Positions 1 to 9,392 are shown, numbered from the stretch's first letter. The stretch is 51,843 nucleotides of DNA from Clostridia bacterium (GCA_017397695.1 JAFQIF010000025.1:1-51843); one strand, 5' to 3'. Notes: generated by a model not told the origin, from the sequence alone. Numbers and translations are program-made.

Positions 1-157
1 AGCGTCGCCTTCGGCTCCTGTTTGATTCTTGCTTATCTGGCGCTTCGCGCATGGAAACGTTGGGCTGCCGCCCAAACCTGCCTGGGGACATTGTCCCCAG
101 ACCCCTTCTTCGCTTCGCGGCGGTTTTAAGATTCCTTAATGAACTAAATATCCCTAT
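1..157 (-). repeat. Dispersed intergenic repeat, full-length copy R1
   Basis: Read on the minus strand it runs: cttaaaaccgccgcgaagcg, a GGGGACAATGTCCCC hairpin, a second GGGCGGCAGCCC hairpin, a second cgcgaagcg and an end rich in ggagccgaaggcgac. The same layout recurs at 46037-46172 and, shortened, at six other intergenic sites of this window. Bases 119-156 match the reverse complement of 51807-51843 with one mismatch. No gene lies in this stretch. Confidence 0.85.
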
Positions 158-162
158 TGCGC

Positions 163-186
163 AAAAAAGCCTTCCAATCGGAAGGC
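163..186 (-). terminator. Intrinsic terminator of the YbjN-like gene
   Basis: On the minus strand GCCTTCC-gatt-GGAAGGC is followed by six T. It lies just after the stop codon of the gene at 192-659. Confidence 0.85.
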
Positions 187-191
187 CAATT

Positions 192-659
192 TTATGCCTG
201 TATGGCTTCAAAAGCTTCCCTCGGCGTTCTGAAACCGAAGAGCACCTCGAGCAGCCCGTCGCCGTAGCGGTCGATCATCAGGAAGGGCAGCATGACACCC
301 AGTTTTGCTGCGCTGGCGTCGAGCTGGCCCGCGCCCACATGCACATAACTCTTGAAGCGAATCTCGCCGTCTTCCATGTTCAGCTCGAAATTGCCGTTGC
401 GCATGCCCCAGTTGACGCGCGTCAGGTATTCTGCAACCGCCAGCCGGTGATCCACGTCGGCGGTCAGGGGCAGCGTGGTGATCGTGGAGAAATTGTCCTC
501 GCGCACGAGCACGATCATCTGCGCGCTTTGCATGCGGCAGCGCAGCTTCATGCGGATGGTGAATATGCCGTGGTCGCCGCGCTCTTCAAAGGCTGCCTGA
601 ATGCCGGATGCGGCAAGCAGGTCGCGCAGCGCGTCGGAAATAGAACTGGAATAAGCCAT
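192..659 (-). CDS. YbjN-like domain protein
   Basis: A 155-residue soluble protein without signal peptide or membrane segment. The pattern of an N-terminal helix, a run of beta strands (residues 30-65) and the stretch around VEYLTRVNWGMRNGNFELN-like residues 75-95 (here AEYLTRVNWGMRNGNFEL) resembles the YbjN / type III secretion chaperone-like fold family of putative sensory or chaperone proteins. No catalytic motif is visible, so the molecular role is unknown. The start is set by GGAGGTG five bases before the ATG. It has its own promoter (691-720) and terminator, so it is probably a single-gene unit. It is divergent from gdhA. Family assignment is by overall look only and is moderately sure. 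Confidence 0.7.
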   Translation of the reverse strand: MAYSSSISDALRDLLAASGIQAAFEERGDHGIFTIRMKLRCRMQSAQMIVLVREDNFSTITTLPLTADVDHRLAVAEYLTRVNWGMRNGNFELNMEDGEIRFKSYVHVGAGQLDASAAKLGVMLPFLMIDRYGDGLLEVLFGFRTPREAFEAIQA

Positions 660-690
660 GATACACCTCCGGAGTTTCTCTTCTGTGGCA

Positions 691-720
691 AGTATACGGC
701 ATCGCGGTGAATTCTGTCAA
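691..720 (-). promoter_or_regulatory. Promoter of the YbjN-like gene
   Basis: Minus strand TTGACA (715-720), 18-base spacer, TATACT (691-696), about 30 bases upstream of the start codon. Confidence 0.75.
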
Positions 721-834
721 TGCATTCGAAATGATGGAAAGAATGCAAATTCGGTTGAAATGTGACTGAAATATGCAAAAATATATAGATATAATACTAA
801 TTTGAAATAAAATAGAAAACTTTTCAAAAAGTAC

Positions 835-2262
<1,428 letters not shown>

Positions 2263-2288
2263 TTTCCGACGTATCCCCAAATAGAATC

Positions 2289-2320
2289 AGGAGGCAGAAG
2301 GAATTTCTGCCTCCTTTTTT
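2289..2320 (+). terminator. gdhA terminator
   Basis: Eleven-base stem AGGAGGCAGAA / TTCTGCCTCCT with GGAA loop and six T. Confidence 0.92.
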
Positions 2321-2341
2321 GCTTTATAGTCAGGGATGTAA

Positions 2342-2612
2342 AATACGTGCAGCGGGCACGGAGAAGCATCATAATGAAAGGTGCTTCGGGAGTGGGGGCG
2401 GCCACTGGCCGCTTGGGCTTAACAGGAAGATGCGTAGAATACGTGCAGCGGGCACGGAGAAGCATCATAATGAAGGGTGCTTCGGGAGTGGGGGCGGCCA
2501 CTGGCCGCTTGGGCTTAACAGGAAGATGCGTAGAATACGTGCAGCGGGCACGGAGAAGCATCATAATGAAAGGTGCTTCGGGAGTGGGGGCGGCCACTGG
2601 CCGCTTGGGCTT
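2342..2612. repeat. Tandem repeat, 3 copies of 96 bp
   Basis: Copies begin at 2342, 2438 and 2534 (the last is cut short at about 2612). They are identical over the shared length except one A/G change in copy 2. Each copy holds three inverted repeats: GTGC-agcgg-GCAC, GAAGCATC-n9-GGTGCTTC and GCGGCC-act-GGCCGC. The period is 32 codons, so frames stay open on both strands, but the predicted peptides have no ribosome site and I do not call a gene. The stretch 2321-2653 holds nothing else. Confidence 0.95.
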
Positions 2613-2653
2613 TATAGAGAACTATGCGAAGTGACTTTGCTGTGGATCCGACG

Positions 2654-3964
2654 TCAAGAACGAATATCAGATTGTTCGGAGATGAGATCAGCCTTCATGA
2701 AGGAGAAGGACAGCAGGCAGCATATTGCTTCTGTGGCTACGAAGGCGAGCCACACGCCGATTATGCCGAATGTGTGGCTGAACGCGATCGCGGCAGGGAT
2801 CAGCAGCACACAGCTGCGCAGCAGAGAAACAAACAGAGCCTGTCTTGTGCGGCCCACAGCGCTCAGCAATGCCGTTCCAGCGATATTGACGCCTGCAAAC
2901 AGATACCCCGCAAAGTAAATCCGAAGACCTTGCGCAGCGATTTCCTGCAGCTGCGCATTGTGCTCATGGTTGAATGCGCCCGTAATCGGCTGCGAAAAGC
3001 GGAACACAAGCAAAAAGATCAGCACGGACAGCAGAAGTACGGTGCCGTGGATATAGAACAGCAGCCTGCGTATGCCTGTCTGGTCGCACAGGGCGTGCGC
3101 TTTGCTGGCCAGCGGCTGAATACCCTGACCAAGCCCAGTAAAGACTGCCGTGGCGACCAGCGCGGCATTGGCGATCACACCGTAGGCTGCTACGCCGATA
3201 TAACCGCTGAGGCGCATGAGCAGCAGATTGAATGTGAGCAGCGATACAGCGCTGGCCAGTTCGCCGATCAGCGCGGATACGCCATAGGAAAGCTGCTTGA
3301 GAAGATCGCGTAGCGGAAGCAGCCGCAGGGCGAAGCGAATGCTGCAGCGCTTGCGCAGGAAATGCGACAGCAGCACAGGCGCTGCCAGGCAGGCGGATAA
3401 TCCCGTAGCCAGAACCGCGCCGAATATGCCCATGGCGAACGGAAACATGAAAACATAGTCCAGCACGATGTTTGCACCGCTGCTGATAAGCAGGGAAAGA
3501 ATCGCCAGATGCGGCGCACCGTCGTTGCGTACAAAGCCCTGCATCATAGCGTTGAGGATATATACCGGCGCGAAGAGCAGCGTCGTGCGGACGTAGATCT
3601 CCGTCATGGCGAATGTCGTTTCGTCGGCGCCCAGAAGGCGGCTCAGCGGAGCAGAGAGAAGAAACCCTGCAATCGCAAAGAGCAGCGCAAACAGCATACC
3701 GACGGTTACGGCGGTTGTAGCCGCATGCGCTGCATCCTGGCCTTTGCCCCTGCGCAGAGCATAATCTGTACCACCGCCTACGCCGCATAGCTGGCCTACG
3801 CCGGAGATAATACTGAACACCGTAATCGACAGATTCAGCGCAGCCAGGCCGTCGGGCCCCAGCGCAGCAGAGACAAACAGGGTATCCGCCAGAATGTAAC
3901 AGGACAGGCCAAGCATGCCGAGGATATTCTGAGAGATGTAGCGCAGGAATACAGGAAGGGTCAT
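2654..3964 (-). CDS. MATE family multidrug/toxin exporter
   Basis: An integral membrane antiporter of about 436 residues with the twelve hydrophobic segments expected for MATE proteins. Opening residues TLPVFLRYISQNILGMLGLS, the loop ADTLFVSAALG and the second-half PLASKAHALCDQ are typical of the DinF/NorM-like clade; substrate unknown. A GTG three codons upstream (3973) abuts the AAGGA motif directly, so it cannot use it; the ATG at 3964 stands nine bases after AAGGA and is chosen. Its promoter overlaps the stop codon of the hydrolase gene upstream, and a leader of about 138 bases with a 17-bp hairpin precedes it, so expression may be controlled in the leader. Confidence 0.9.
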   Translation of the reverse strand: MTLPVFLRYISQNILGMLGLSCYILADTLFVSAALGPDGLAALNLSITVFSIISGVGQLCGVGGGTDYALRRGKGQDAAHAATTAVTVGMLFALLFAIAGFLLSAPLSRLLGADETTFAMTEIYVRTTLLFAPVYILNAMMQGFVRNDGAPHLAILSLLISSGANIVLDYVFMFPFAMGIFGAVLATGLSACLAAPVLLSHFLRKRCSIRFALRLLPLRDLLKQLSYGVSALIGELASAVSLLTFNLLLMRLSGYIGVAAYGVIANAALVATAVFTGLGQGIQPLASKAHALCDQTGIRRLLFYIHGTVLLLSVLIFLLVFRFSQPITGAFNHEHNAQLQEIAAQGLRIYFAGYLFAGVNIAGTALLSAVGRTRQALFVSLLRSCVLLIPAAIAFSHTFGIIGVWLAFVATEAICCLLSFSFMKADLISEQSDIRS

Positions 3965-3983
3965 GTGCTTCACTCCTTAAAAT

Positions 3984-4102
3984 AGCACCCGGGACGCATC
4001 TTCAAAGACCTAACGATGCGTCTCGGGTGCTTGATTTCACATGGAAACCGCAGGCAAAGCCTGCTGCACACCGCTGCCCGGTGGCAGCTGGTATTTGGTT
4101 GA
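3984..4102 (-). promoter_or_regulatory. Structured leader of the MATE gene
   Basis: Between the promoter and the MATE start the minus strand can form GCTGCC/GGCAGC, GCAGGC-ttt-GCCTGC and a long hairpin whose 17-base arms are 4015-4031 and 3984-4000 (one wobble). The long hairpin ends four bases before the ribosome site and is followed by ATTTTAA. It could be an attenuator, a translational switch or a dyad operator. I recognise no known riboswitch class. Confidence 0.6.
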
Positions 4103-4109
4103 TGAAGGT

Positions 4110-4139
4110 ATGATAGCATGCAGGAAAAGCCGGTGTCAA
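4110..4139 (-). promoter_or_regulatory. MATE gene promoter
   Basis: Minus strand TTGACA (4134-4139), 18-base spacer, TATCAT (4110-4115). The -35 box overlaps the hydrolase stop codon (4136-4138). Confidence 0.75.
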
Positions 4140-4975
4140 TCCCTGTCCGTCAGGTGCGCAGCAAAGAAACCGGCGGCAGATTCGGCAATATGCTTGCGCA
4201 GCGTGTCATCCTCCGCGCCGAAGCCGTAGGAATGATTTCTGCCGCTGGCATCGACCGCCTGCGCGCTGAGAACCTCGGCTGTATGCGCGCACACATGCGG
4301 CAGCACGGCGGCGTCGTCCTGAGCCCAGATCACCTGAGACGGGCCGTGATAAACCTTTGCGGCGGCTGCAGCCGGATCATCATAGCGCAGCATATCCTCA
4401 AACCACGCGGGGCTCAGGTGTTCGGTCTGCGTGAAGGGATAGAAGCCCTCCTGTTTTGCCGTTTCATGCATCGCGTCAAAATCATGGAAAATCGTTTTGA
4501 TGAGCGCTGTCGTTTCGGCGGCAGGGGCGAGCATGGAAACAGCCTGAACCTCTTCGCCTTCCGCCAGCAGCTCCAGCACGACGCGGCCGCCCATGCTGTA
4601 GCCGAAAAGGCCGATTGCCGAAGCGCTCAGTTCTTCTTTGGCGACGCGGATGGCGCTGCGGACGTCTTCCTTCATGGTTGTCAGGCAATTGCCGGTGAAG
4701 GGCTCCGTGCTGTCGCCGCAGCCGGCAAAATCAACACGGATGGAACCGATGCCCTGCCGGGCGAGCGCCTCGGCGATTGTGGGAAAACCCTGACGCTCAT
4801 ACCTGTTGCCGCCGTGCCCGTGGGCAAAGATAACGATGGGGCAGCATTCCTGCGGCAGCATGATTGTTGCGGGAATCTGTACGCCGCGGGATAGAATGGT
4901 GGTATCATGCGCTTCGCCGCGCGCACATGGCGAGGAAAGGAGACACATCAGCAGCATGCTCAGGCCCAGTCGCAT
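4136..4975 (-). CDS. Exported alpha/beta hydrolase
   Basis: 279 residues with a short N-terminal hydrophobic signal (MRLGLSMLLMCLLSS) and small residues before residue 22, so probably secreted or membrane-attached. The fold is clear: oxyanion region FAHGHGGNRY, strand-turn RVDFAGCGDST, and the nucleophile elbow GYSMGG near residue 115; a C-terminal NHSYG supplies the likely catalytic histidine, with an acid before it. The closest groups are dienelactone hydrolase/acyl-peptidase-like esterases; substrate unknown. The start has AGGAGG eight bases upstream; the longer in-frame reading upstream (to 5356) crosses the promoter and the next gene and is rejected. Confidence 0.85.
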   Translation of the reverse strand: MRLGLSMLLMCLLSSPCARGEAHDTTILSRGVQIPATIMLPQECCPIVIFAHGHGGNRYERQGFPTIAEALARQGIGSIRVDFAGCGDSTEPFTGNCLTTMKEDVRSAIRVAKEELSASAIGLFGYSMGGRVVLELLAEGEEVQAVSMLAPAAETTALIKTIFHDFDAMHETAKQEGFYPFTQTEHLSPAWFEDMLRYDDPAAAAAKVYHGPSQVIWAQDDAAVLPHVCAHTAEVLSAQAVDASGRNHSYGFGAEDDTLRKHIAESAAGFFAAHLTDRD

Positions 4976-5003
4976 AGTCAGTCCTCCTGTCGTTGATGTA
5001 TTC

Positions 5004-5032
5004 ATTATAATACAGGAATGCGTAATTGGCAA
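5004..5032 (-). promoter_or_regulatory. Promoter of the hydrolase gene
   Basis: Minus strand TTGCCA (5027-5032), 17-base spacer, TATAAT (5004-5009). Confidence 0.8.
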
Positions 5033-5057
5033 ACAGGAGAAATGACCGATGCCAAGC

Positions 5058-5084
5058 AGAAGACCTGTATCTGCTGGATACAGG
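5058..5084 (-). terminator. Possible terminator after the aldo/keto reductase
   Basis: Minus strand CCTGTATC-cagca-GATACAGG followed by a mixed pyrimidine tract TCTTCTGCTT. The tail is weak. Confidence 0.5.
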
Positions 5085-5096
5085 CACTTTGGATAT

Positions 5097-6272
5097 TCAG
5101 AATTTGATGACGCCGGCAAGCTTGCGCACAATCTTGTACAGCGGTCCTTCCAGCTCTTGCTGTGCGTTTTTAAGCTCTTCGCGGATATGAATCCCCTGCG
5201 GACAGTGCATTTCGCACTTGCCGCAGCCCACGCACTGAGAGGCTGAAGTGGGATTTTTGCGCAGTGCTGTGCACATGGCGTATTCCACAAACGACCAGAA
5301 TCTGTTCTCGCTGTAGCGGCGGTTGTAGGCAGCAAATGTGCCGGGAATATCGACATTCTTCGGGCAGGGCATGCAGTAGCCGCAGCCCGTACAGCCGACC
5401 TTCATCCTGGCATTGATGGCCCTGACGACCTGCGTGAGCATCGCGTCGTCCTCCTGCGTCATTTTGCCCACGGAGACCGTAGATGCGGTCTGGATGTTGT
5501 CCAGGACCATTTCCATGGAGTTCATGCCTGAAAGCACACAGGTGATCTCTTTCTGGTTCCAGAGCCAGCGGAAGGCCCATTGCGCTGGCGTGCGCTGCGG
5601 ATGATGCGCGGCAAAGAGTTTCTTTGCTTCTTCCGGCAGACGATTGACCAGCTTGCCGCCGCGCAGCGGCTCCATGATCATGACGGGAAGCCCTTTGCTG
5701 TTCGCATATTGCACACCACGCCTGCCGGCCTGTGTATGTTCGTCCATGTAGTTATACTGGACCAGGCAGAAATCCCAGTCGTAGCAATCGAGCAGCGCGC
5801 AGAAGGCGTCCGTGTTGCCATGGTAGGAAAAGCCGACCTGACGGATCGCACCGCTTTTCTTCTTTTCTTCCAGCCATTCGATGATGCCCAGCCCCTTGAG
5901 GCGCTCCCACGTCGCGCGGTCGGCGAGCATATGCATGAGATAGTAGTCGACGTGGTCCGTACGCAGGCGGCGCAGCTCCTCGTCAAAGAGCTTATCCAGC
6001 CCTTCGCGGCTGCGGATGAGATAGTGCGGCAGTTTGGTGGCGATGTTCACGCGGTCGCGCACGTTGTTTCTTTCGAGAATCTCGCCCAGCGCAGCTTCGC
6101 TGCCGGGATAGATGTAGGCGGTATCAAAGTAGTTGACGCCATTTTCGATGGCGGTCATGATCTGCGCCTCGGCGGCGGCCATGTCGATGCGCCCGAGCTT
6201 CATCGGCAGGCGCATGCAGCCGAAGCCGAGGATGGAAAGATCGTTGCCATATTTGTCCTTGCGATAGTTCAT
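5097..6272 (-). CDS. Aldo/keto reductase with C-terminal [4Fe-4S] domain
   Basis: 391 residues. The first 280 form an aldo/keto reductase barrel (LGFGCMRLP start, FDTAYIYPGSE with the catalytic tyrosine, HVDYYLMHML). The end is a ferredoxin-like domain with CTGCGYCMPCP and CVGCGKCEMHCP, each able to hold a [4Fe-4S] cluster. Such fused proteins are common in anaerobes; the clusters suggest electron supply from ferredoxin or a flavin rather than NADPH alone, but the substrate is unknown. The start has AGGAGG six bases upstream and its promoter lies just before; the in-frame extension to 6332 runs through the promoter. Single-gene unit. Confidence 0.93.
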   Translation of the reverse strand: MNYRKDKYGNDLSILGFGCMRLPMKLGRIDMAAAEAQIMTAIENGVNYFDTAYIYPGSEAALGEILERNNVRDRVNIATKLPHYLIRSREGLDKLFDEELRRLRTDHVDYYLMHMLADRATWERLKGLGIIEWLEEKKKSGAIRQVGFSYHGNTDAFCALLDCYDWDFCLVQYNYMDEHTQAGRRGVQYANSKGLPVMIMEPLRGGKLVNRLPEEAKKLFAAHHPQRTPAQWAFRWLWNQKEITCVLSGMNSMEMVLDNIQTASTVSVGKMTQEDDAMLTQVVRAINARMKVGCTGCGYCMPCPKNVDIPGTFAAYNRRYSENRFWSFVEYAMCTALRKNPTSASQCVGCGKCEMHCPQGIHIREELKNAQQELEGPLYKIVRKLAGVIKF

Positions 6273-6320
6273 GATTCCTCCTGAAAGTGGATCGATGATG
6301 ACAAATGTGATATCCCGTAC

Positions 6321-6349
6321 ATTGTATCGCATTTACGCATCCGATTCAA
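6321..6349 (-). promoter_or_regulatory. Promoter of the aldo/keto reductase gene
   Basis: Minus strand TTGAAT (6344-6349), 17-base spacer, TACAAT (6321-6326). It begins directly after the T tract of the proS terminator. Confidence 0.7.
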
Positions 6350-6350
6350 G

Positions 6351-6384
6351 AAAAAAGAAAAGCCTCCCGCGAGAGCGAGAGGCT
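6351..6384 (-). terminator. proS terminator
   Basis: Minus strand AGCCTCTCGC-tctc-GCGGGAGGCT followed by TTTTC and TTTTTT. A dispersed repeat copy (R2) lies between the proS stop codon and this hairpin. Confidence 0.85.
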
Positions 6385-6405
6385 GGGAATTTATACGTTT
6401 TTCGG

Positions 6406-6487
6406 TCTATAAACGCGAAGCGTACATGGGGTCAAGGGGCAAAGTCCCTTGGCGGGTTTCAGGGCGGAAGCCCTGACGTATCCCCAA
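6406..6487 (+). repeat. Dispersed repeat copy R2
   Basis: Holds ataaacgcgaagcg, AAGGG-caaag-TCCCTT and CAGGGC-gga-AGCCCTG arms, ending gacgtatccccaa. The last 13 bases also occur at 2270-2282 just after gdhA, perhaps the remnant of another copy. It sits in the 3' untranslated part of proS. Confidence 0.75.
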
Positions 6488-8215
6488 TTACAGGCGGCAG
6501 TTCAGCTTGGCGAGCTCGTCGACAACGTAGTTGTACACAAACTCGACAGCCTCGTCCACCGGCTTCTTCTCCTGCATGGACTTGTCGCGGGCAGAGATTT
6601 CGATGGTGCCGTTCTTGAGGCCTTTCGGGCTGACGACTACGCGTACCGGCACGCCGAACAGGTCCGCATCGGAGAACATGACGCCGGCAGAGACGCTGCG
6701 GTCGTCCCAGATGACTTCCACGCCCTTGGCGGTCAGCTCGTCATAGATCTTCTGGGACATCGCGGCGACCTCTTCGTTGTCCGCGCGCAGGGAGCACAGA
6801 TGCACCTGCCACGGCGCGATGGAGATCGGCCAGATCGGGCCATAATCATCGCGATGTGCTTCGCACACGGAGGCGGCCAGACGGCCTACGCCGATGCCAT
6901 AGCAGCCCATGATCGGGTGCTTGAGCGTGCCGTCCTGGTCGACATAGGTCATGCCCATGCTCTCGGTGTACTTGGTACCCAGCTGGAAGATGTTGCCGAC
7001 CTCGATGCCGCGGGAGGTGTAGATGCTCGGCTTGCCGCAGACCGGGCAGATGCCGCCGTCAAACGCCTTGGCGACGTCGACATACTCGACCTCGCCCATC
7101 TCGCGCGCGATGTTGAAACCGGTGAAATGCGCATCGGTCTCATTCGCGCCAGTGACAAAGGCGTTGACGCCCTTGAGGGATGCGTCATACACCACGCGAA
7201 CATCGGCGGGCAGGCCCTTCGGGCCGATAAAGCCGGCGCAGATGCCGCTCTCCATGGTGATCTCCGCCGGATGGATTTCAGCCTTGACGAAGTTGCGCAG
7301 CTTGGTCTCGTTAATATCCAGATCGCCGCGCAGGAAGGCGACGACGTACTTGTCGGTCAGGTTTTCCTGATAGACGACAGCCTTGCAGCACTGCTTCGGC
7401 GTCACCTTCAGGAACGCGCACAGATCCTCAATGGTTTTCACGTTCGGAGTCTCGACCTTGGTCAGCTCTGCGGTCTCGCCGGCCTCGTTGGTCACGATGC
7501 AGGGTGCAGCTTCCATGTTGGCGCGATAGTCGCAGTTGTGGCACAGGACGATGGTGTCCTCGCCCACCGGGGTGAGGAGCATGTACTCGTGAGAAACCTT
7601 GCCGCCCATCATGCCGCTGTCGGAGGCAACGGCGACGACGTCGCCCACACCCGCGCGGAAGAAGATGCGGTTATACGCATCGTAGCAGACCTGATAGTAG
7701 CGCTCCAGATCCTCCTGAGAGGTGTGGAAGGAGTACGCGTCCTTCATGGTGAATTCGCGCACGCGGATCAGACCGCCGCGGCAGCGCGGCTCATCGCGGA
7801 ATTTGGTCTGGATCTGATAGATCATGAACGGATACTGGGTATAGCTGTCGGCGACGTCGCGCACGAAATGAACGGACGCTTCCTCGTGGGTCATGCCCAG
7901 TACCATACCTGCGCCGGAGCGGTCGGAAAAGCGCAGCAGCTCACTGCCGATGGAATCGTAGCGGCCGGACTCCTGCCACATGGTTGCCGGCATAGCCACA
8001 GGGAAGAGCAGCTCCTGGCCATCGATGCGGTTCATCTCCTCGCGGATGATCTTCTCGATCTTGGAGGTGATGCGCTTGGTCACCGGGAACAGGGTGTAGA
8101 TGCCGTTGCCCACCGGCTTGATATAGCCGCCGCGCATCATCAGCGCCTGGCTGGCAATGACGCAATCGGCAGGAGTTTCCTTGTAGCGCTTGGAAACGAG
8201 ATTCTTAAGCTTCAT
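6488..8215 (-). CDS. proS: Prolyl-tRNA synthetase
   Basis: Class II aminoacyl-tRNA synthetase that charges tRNA-Pro. 575 residues, the length of the bacterial-type enzyme with the inserted YbaK-like editing domain (about residues 225-385) between motifs 2 and 3. Visible: motif 1 region GIYTLFPVTKRI, motif 2 FRDEPRCRGGLIRVREFTMKD-like core around residue 150, motif 3 GCYGIGVGRLAAS near 445, and the C-terminal anticodon-binding domain (PWQVHLCSL onward). Upstream is a complete T-box leader with a promoter, so transcription should rise when tRNA-Pro is uncharged. Start ATG follows GGGAGGAC. Ends with its own terminator. Confidence 0.97.
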   Translation of the reverse strand: MKLKNLVSKRYKETPADCVIASQALMMRGGYIKPVGNGIYTLFPVTKRITSKIEKIIREEMNRIDGQELLFPVAMPATMWQESGRYDSIGSELLRFSDRSGAGMVLGMTHEEASVHFVRDVADSYTQYPFMIYQIQTKFRDEPRCRGGLIRVREFTMKDAYSFHTSQEDLERYYQVCYDAYNRIFFRAGVGDVVAVASDSGMMGGKVSHEYMLLTPVGEDTIVLCHNCDYRANMEAAPCIVTNEAGETAELTKVETPNVKTIEDLCAFLKVTPKQCCKAVVYQENLTDKYVVAFLRGDLDINETKLRNFVKAEIHPAEITMESGICAGFIGPKGLPADVRVVYDASLKGVNAFVTGANETDAHFTGFNIAREMGEVEYVDVAKAFDGGICPVCGKPSIYTSRGIEVGNIFQLGTKYTESMGMTYVDQDGTLKHPIMGCYGIGVGRLAASVCEAHRDDYGPIWPISIAPWQVHLCSLRADNEEVAAMSQKIYDELTAKGVEVIWDDRSVSAGVMFSDADLFGVPVRVVVSPKGLKNGTIEISARDKSMQEKKPVDEAVEFVYNYVVDELAKLNCRL

Positions 8216-8586
8216 AGTGTTGTCCTCCCATTTTGATATGATAGGAAATCATGCAGAATGTATTGCTGCGAGCACAGAGCAGCGATATGCTGCTCAATAG
8301 TTCGGAAATGGGGGCGGGCACAGCCCGCAAAAAAAGCTCCGCCCCATCTTGCAGGGGCGAAGCTGAACTTCGCGGTACCACCTTGCTTCAACACGGCATG
8401 GCCGTGTCCTTGCCTGCTCTGTATCGGGAGCGCCCGGCGGATTTCATCGATCTTAAGCGGAAGCGATGCGTTCTCCGCGTACTCAGGAGTCCGGAGCGAT
8501 TCCAAAGCAAAACGCACGCCTTGCAGCCGGGAGCGTGCTCTCTGGGGATTGCGTCTGGTCGCCTTCTCCGTCCATGTACGGACAAT
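8216..8586 (-). promoter_or_regulatory. T-box leader of proS
   Basis: Minus-strand leader with stem I, an AGAGA motif near 8540, and the T-box core GGTGGTACCGCG (8371-8382) that pairs with the tRNA 3' end. The core is followed by a terminator at 8329-8364. Proline codons occur on the 3' side of stem I, but I could not place the specifier with certainty. Confidence 0.92.
8329..8364 (-). terminator. T-box-controlled terminator before proS
   Basis: Minus strand AGCTTCGCCCC / GGGGCGGAGCT stem followed by seven T; the 5' arm overlaps sequence needed by the antiterminator. Confidence 0.9.
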
Positions 8587-8615
8587 ATTATACCCGCTTG
8601 AATGAATTCGCGCAA
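8587..8615 (-). promoter_or_regulatory. proS promoter
   Basis: Minus strand TTGCGC (8610-8615), 17-base spacer, TATAAT (8587-8592). Confidence 0.8.
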
Positions 8616-8667
8616 GACCTGTTTATGGGTTTTTGTTATATTAATCCGCTGAAAAGCGCTGCGTCCG

Positions 8668-9054
8668 TTATGCCCGGCGCTTCAGTTCAAGGATTCTGCG
8701 CTCGATTTCGCGGATGGTGTAAACAAACGCACCATCGTCCTTGCCGGTCGGGTCTTCGAGGCCCCAGTCATCGCGTTCGCTGCAGGGCAGATTGGGGCAG
8801 GAAACGTTGCAGCCCATGGTGATGACGATATCCACTGGCGGTATTTCTTCCAGAAGCTTGCTGCGCTGTGTTGCTTCCATGTCGATGCCGTAGAGTTCCT
8901 TCATCAGGCGTACTGCATCCTGATTGATCTGCGGCTTGGTCTGTGTACCGGCGGAATAGCTTTCAAAGGCGTCGGCGGCAAGATGCCTGCCCAGCGCTTC
9001 GGCAATTTGGCTGCGGCAGGAATTATGAACACAGATGAAAGCGACTTTTTTCAT
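8668..9054 (-). CDS. arsC: Arsenate reductase, thioredoxin-coupled type
   Basis: Low-molecular-weight phosphatase fold; reduces arsenate to arsenite in the cytoplasm. 128 residues. The phosphate-binding loop CX5R is at residues 8-14 (CVHNSCR), a further cysteine set C82/C86/C91 would relay the disulfide to thioredoxin, and the general acid is D102-P103. The start has GGAGG six bases before the ATG; the long in-frame extension upstream crosses two tRNA genes and is false. No arsenite pump or ArsR is near, so it stands alone behind the tRNA terminator. A family phosphatase role cannot be fully excluded but the extra cysteines favour ArsC. Confidence 0.92.
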   Translation of the reverse strand: MKKVAFICVHNSCRSQIAEALGRHLAADAFESYSAGTQTKPQINQDAVRLMKELYGIDMEATQRSKLLEEIPPVDIVITMGCNVSCPNLPCSERDDWGLEDPTGKDDGAFVYTIREIERRILELKRRA

Positions 9055-9092
9055 GCTTGTCCTCCAATATGCAAAGGATGATATGAGGGAAC

Positions 9093-9120
9093 AAAAAAGA
9101 GCACCCGCATTGGGGTGCTC
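9093..9120 (-). terminator. Terminator of the tRNA-Val/tRNA-Ala unit
   Basis: Minus strand GAGCACCC-caatgc-GGGTGCTC followed by six T, between tRNA-Ala and arsC. Confidence 0.92.
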
Positions 9121-9125
9121 AAATC

Positions 9126-9201
9126 TGGTGGAGCATAGGGGAGTCGAACCCCTGACCTTTTGAATGCCATTCAAACGCGCTACCAACTGCGCTAATGCCC
9201 C
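9126..9201 (-). tRNA. tRNA-Ala (GGC)
   Basis: 76 bases with encoded CCA. Acceptor arms GGGGCAT / ATGCTCC, anticodon loop ATGGCAT giving GGC, T loop TTCGACT. Reads GCC/GCU alanine codons. Second gene of a two-tRNA unit. Confidence 0.96.
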
Positions 9202-9230
9202 AGAAAAAATCCTCAGCGTTGCTGAGGAAG

Positions 9231-9306
9231 TGGTGGTGCTTACTGGACTCGAACCAGTGACCCCATCGATGTGAACGATGTGCTCTACCAACTGAGCCAA
9301 AGCACC
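9231..9306 (-). tRNA. tRNA-Val (CAC)
   Basis: 76 bases with encoded CCA. Acceptor arms GGTGCTT / AAGCACC, anticodon stem CATCG/CGATG around loop TTCACAT giving CAC, T loop TTCGAGT. Reads GUG. Confidence 0.96.
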
Positions 9307-9319
9307 GGGAACAGAAAGT

Positions 9320-9348
9320 ATTATAGCATCGTACCAGCAGATTGTCAA
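9320..9348 (-). promoter_or_regulatory. Promoter of the tRNA unit
   Basis: Minus strand consensus TTGACA (9343-9348), 17-base spacer, TATAAT (9320-9325), 14 bases before the tRNA-Val 5' end. Confidence 0.88.
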
Positions 9349-9392
9349 CCCTAAAATACATATTTTTCTTTTTTGTTTTCTTTGCGGTACGA

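Noticed and set aside
2342..2612. CRISPR array
   Set aside because: Units are contiguous 96-bp copies with no unique spacers, and no cas genes are present.
3965..4102. Guanidine, PRPP or ZTP riboswitch before the MATE gene
   Set aside because: Compared by eye with the conserved sequences I know; none matched well enough to call.
4976..5356. N-terminal extension of the alpha/beta hydrolase
   Set aside because: Crosses a consensus promoter and the end of the aldo/keto reductase gene; signal peptide begins at 4975.
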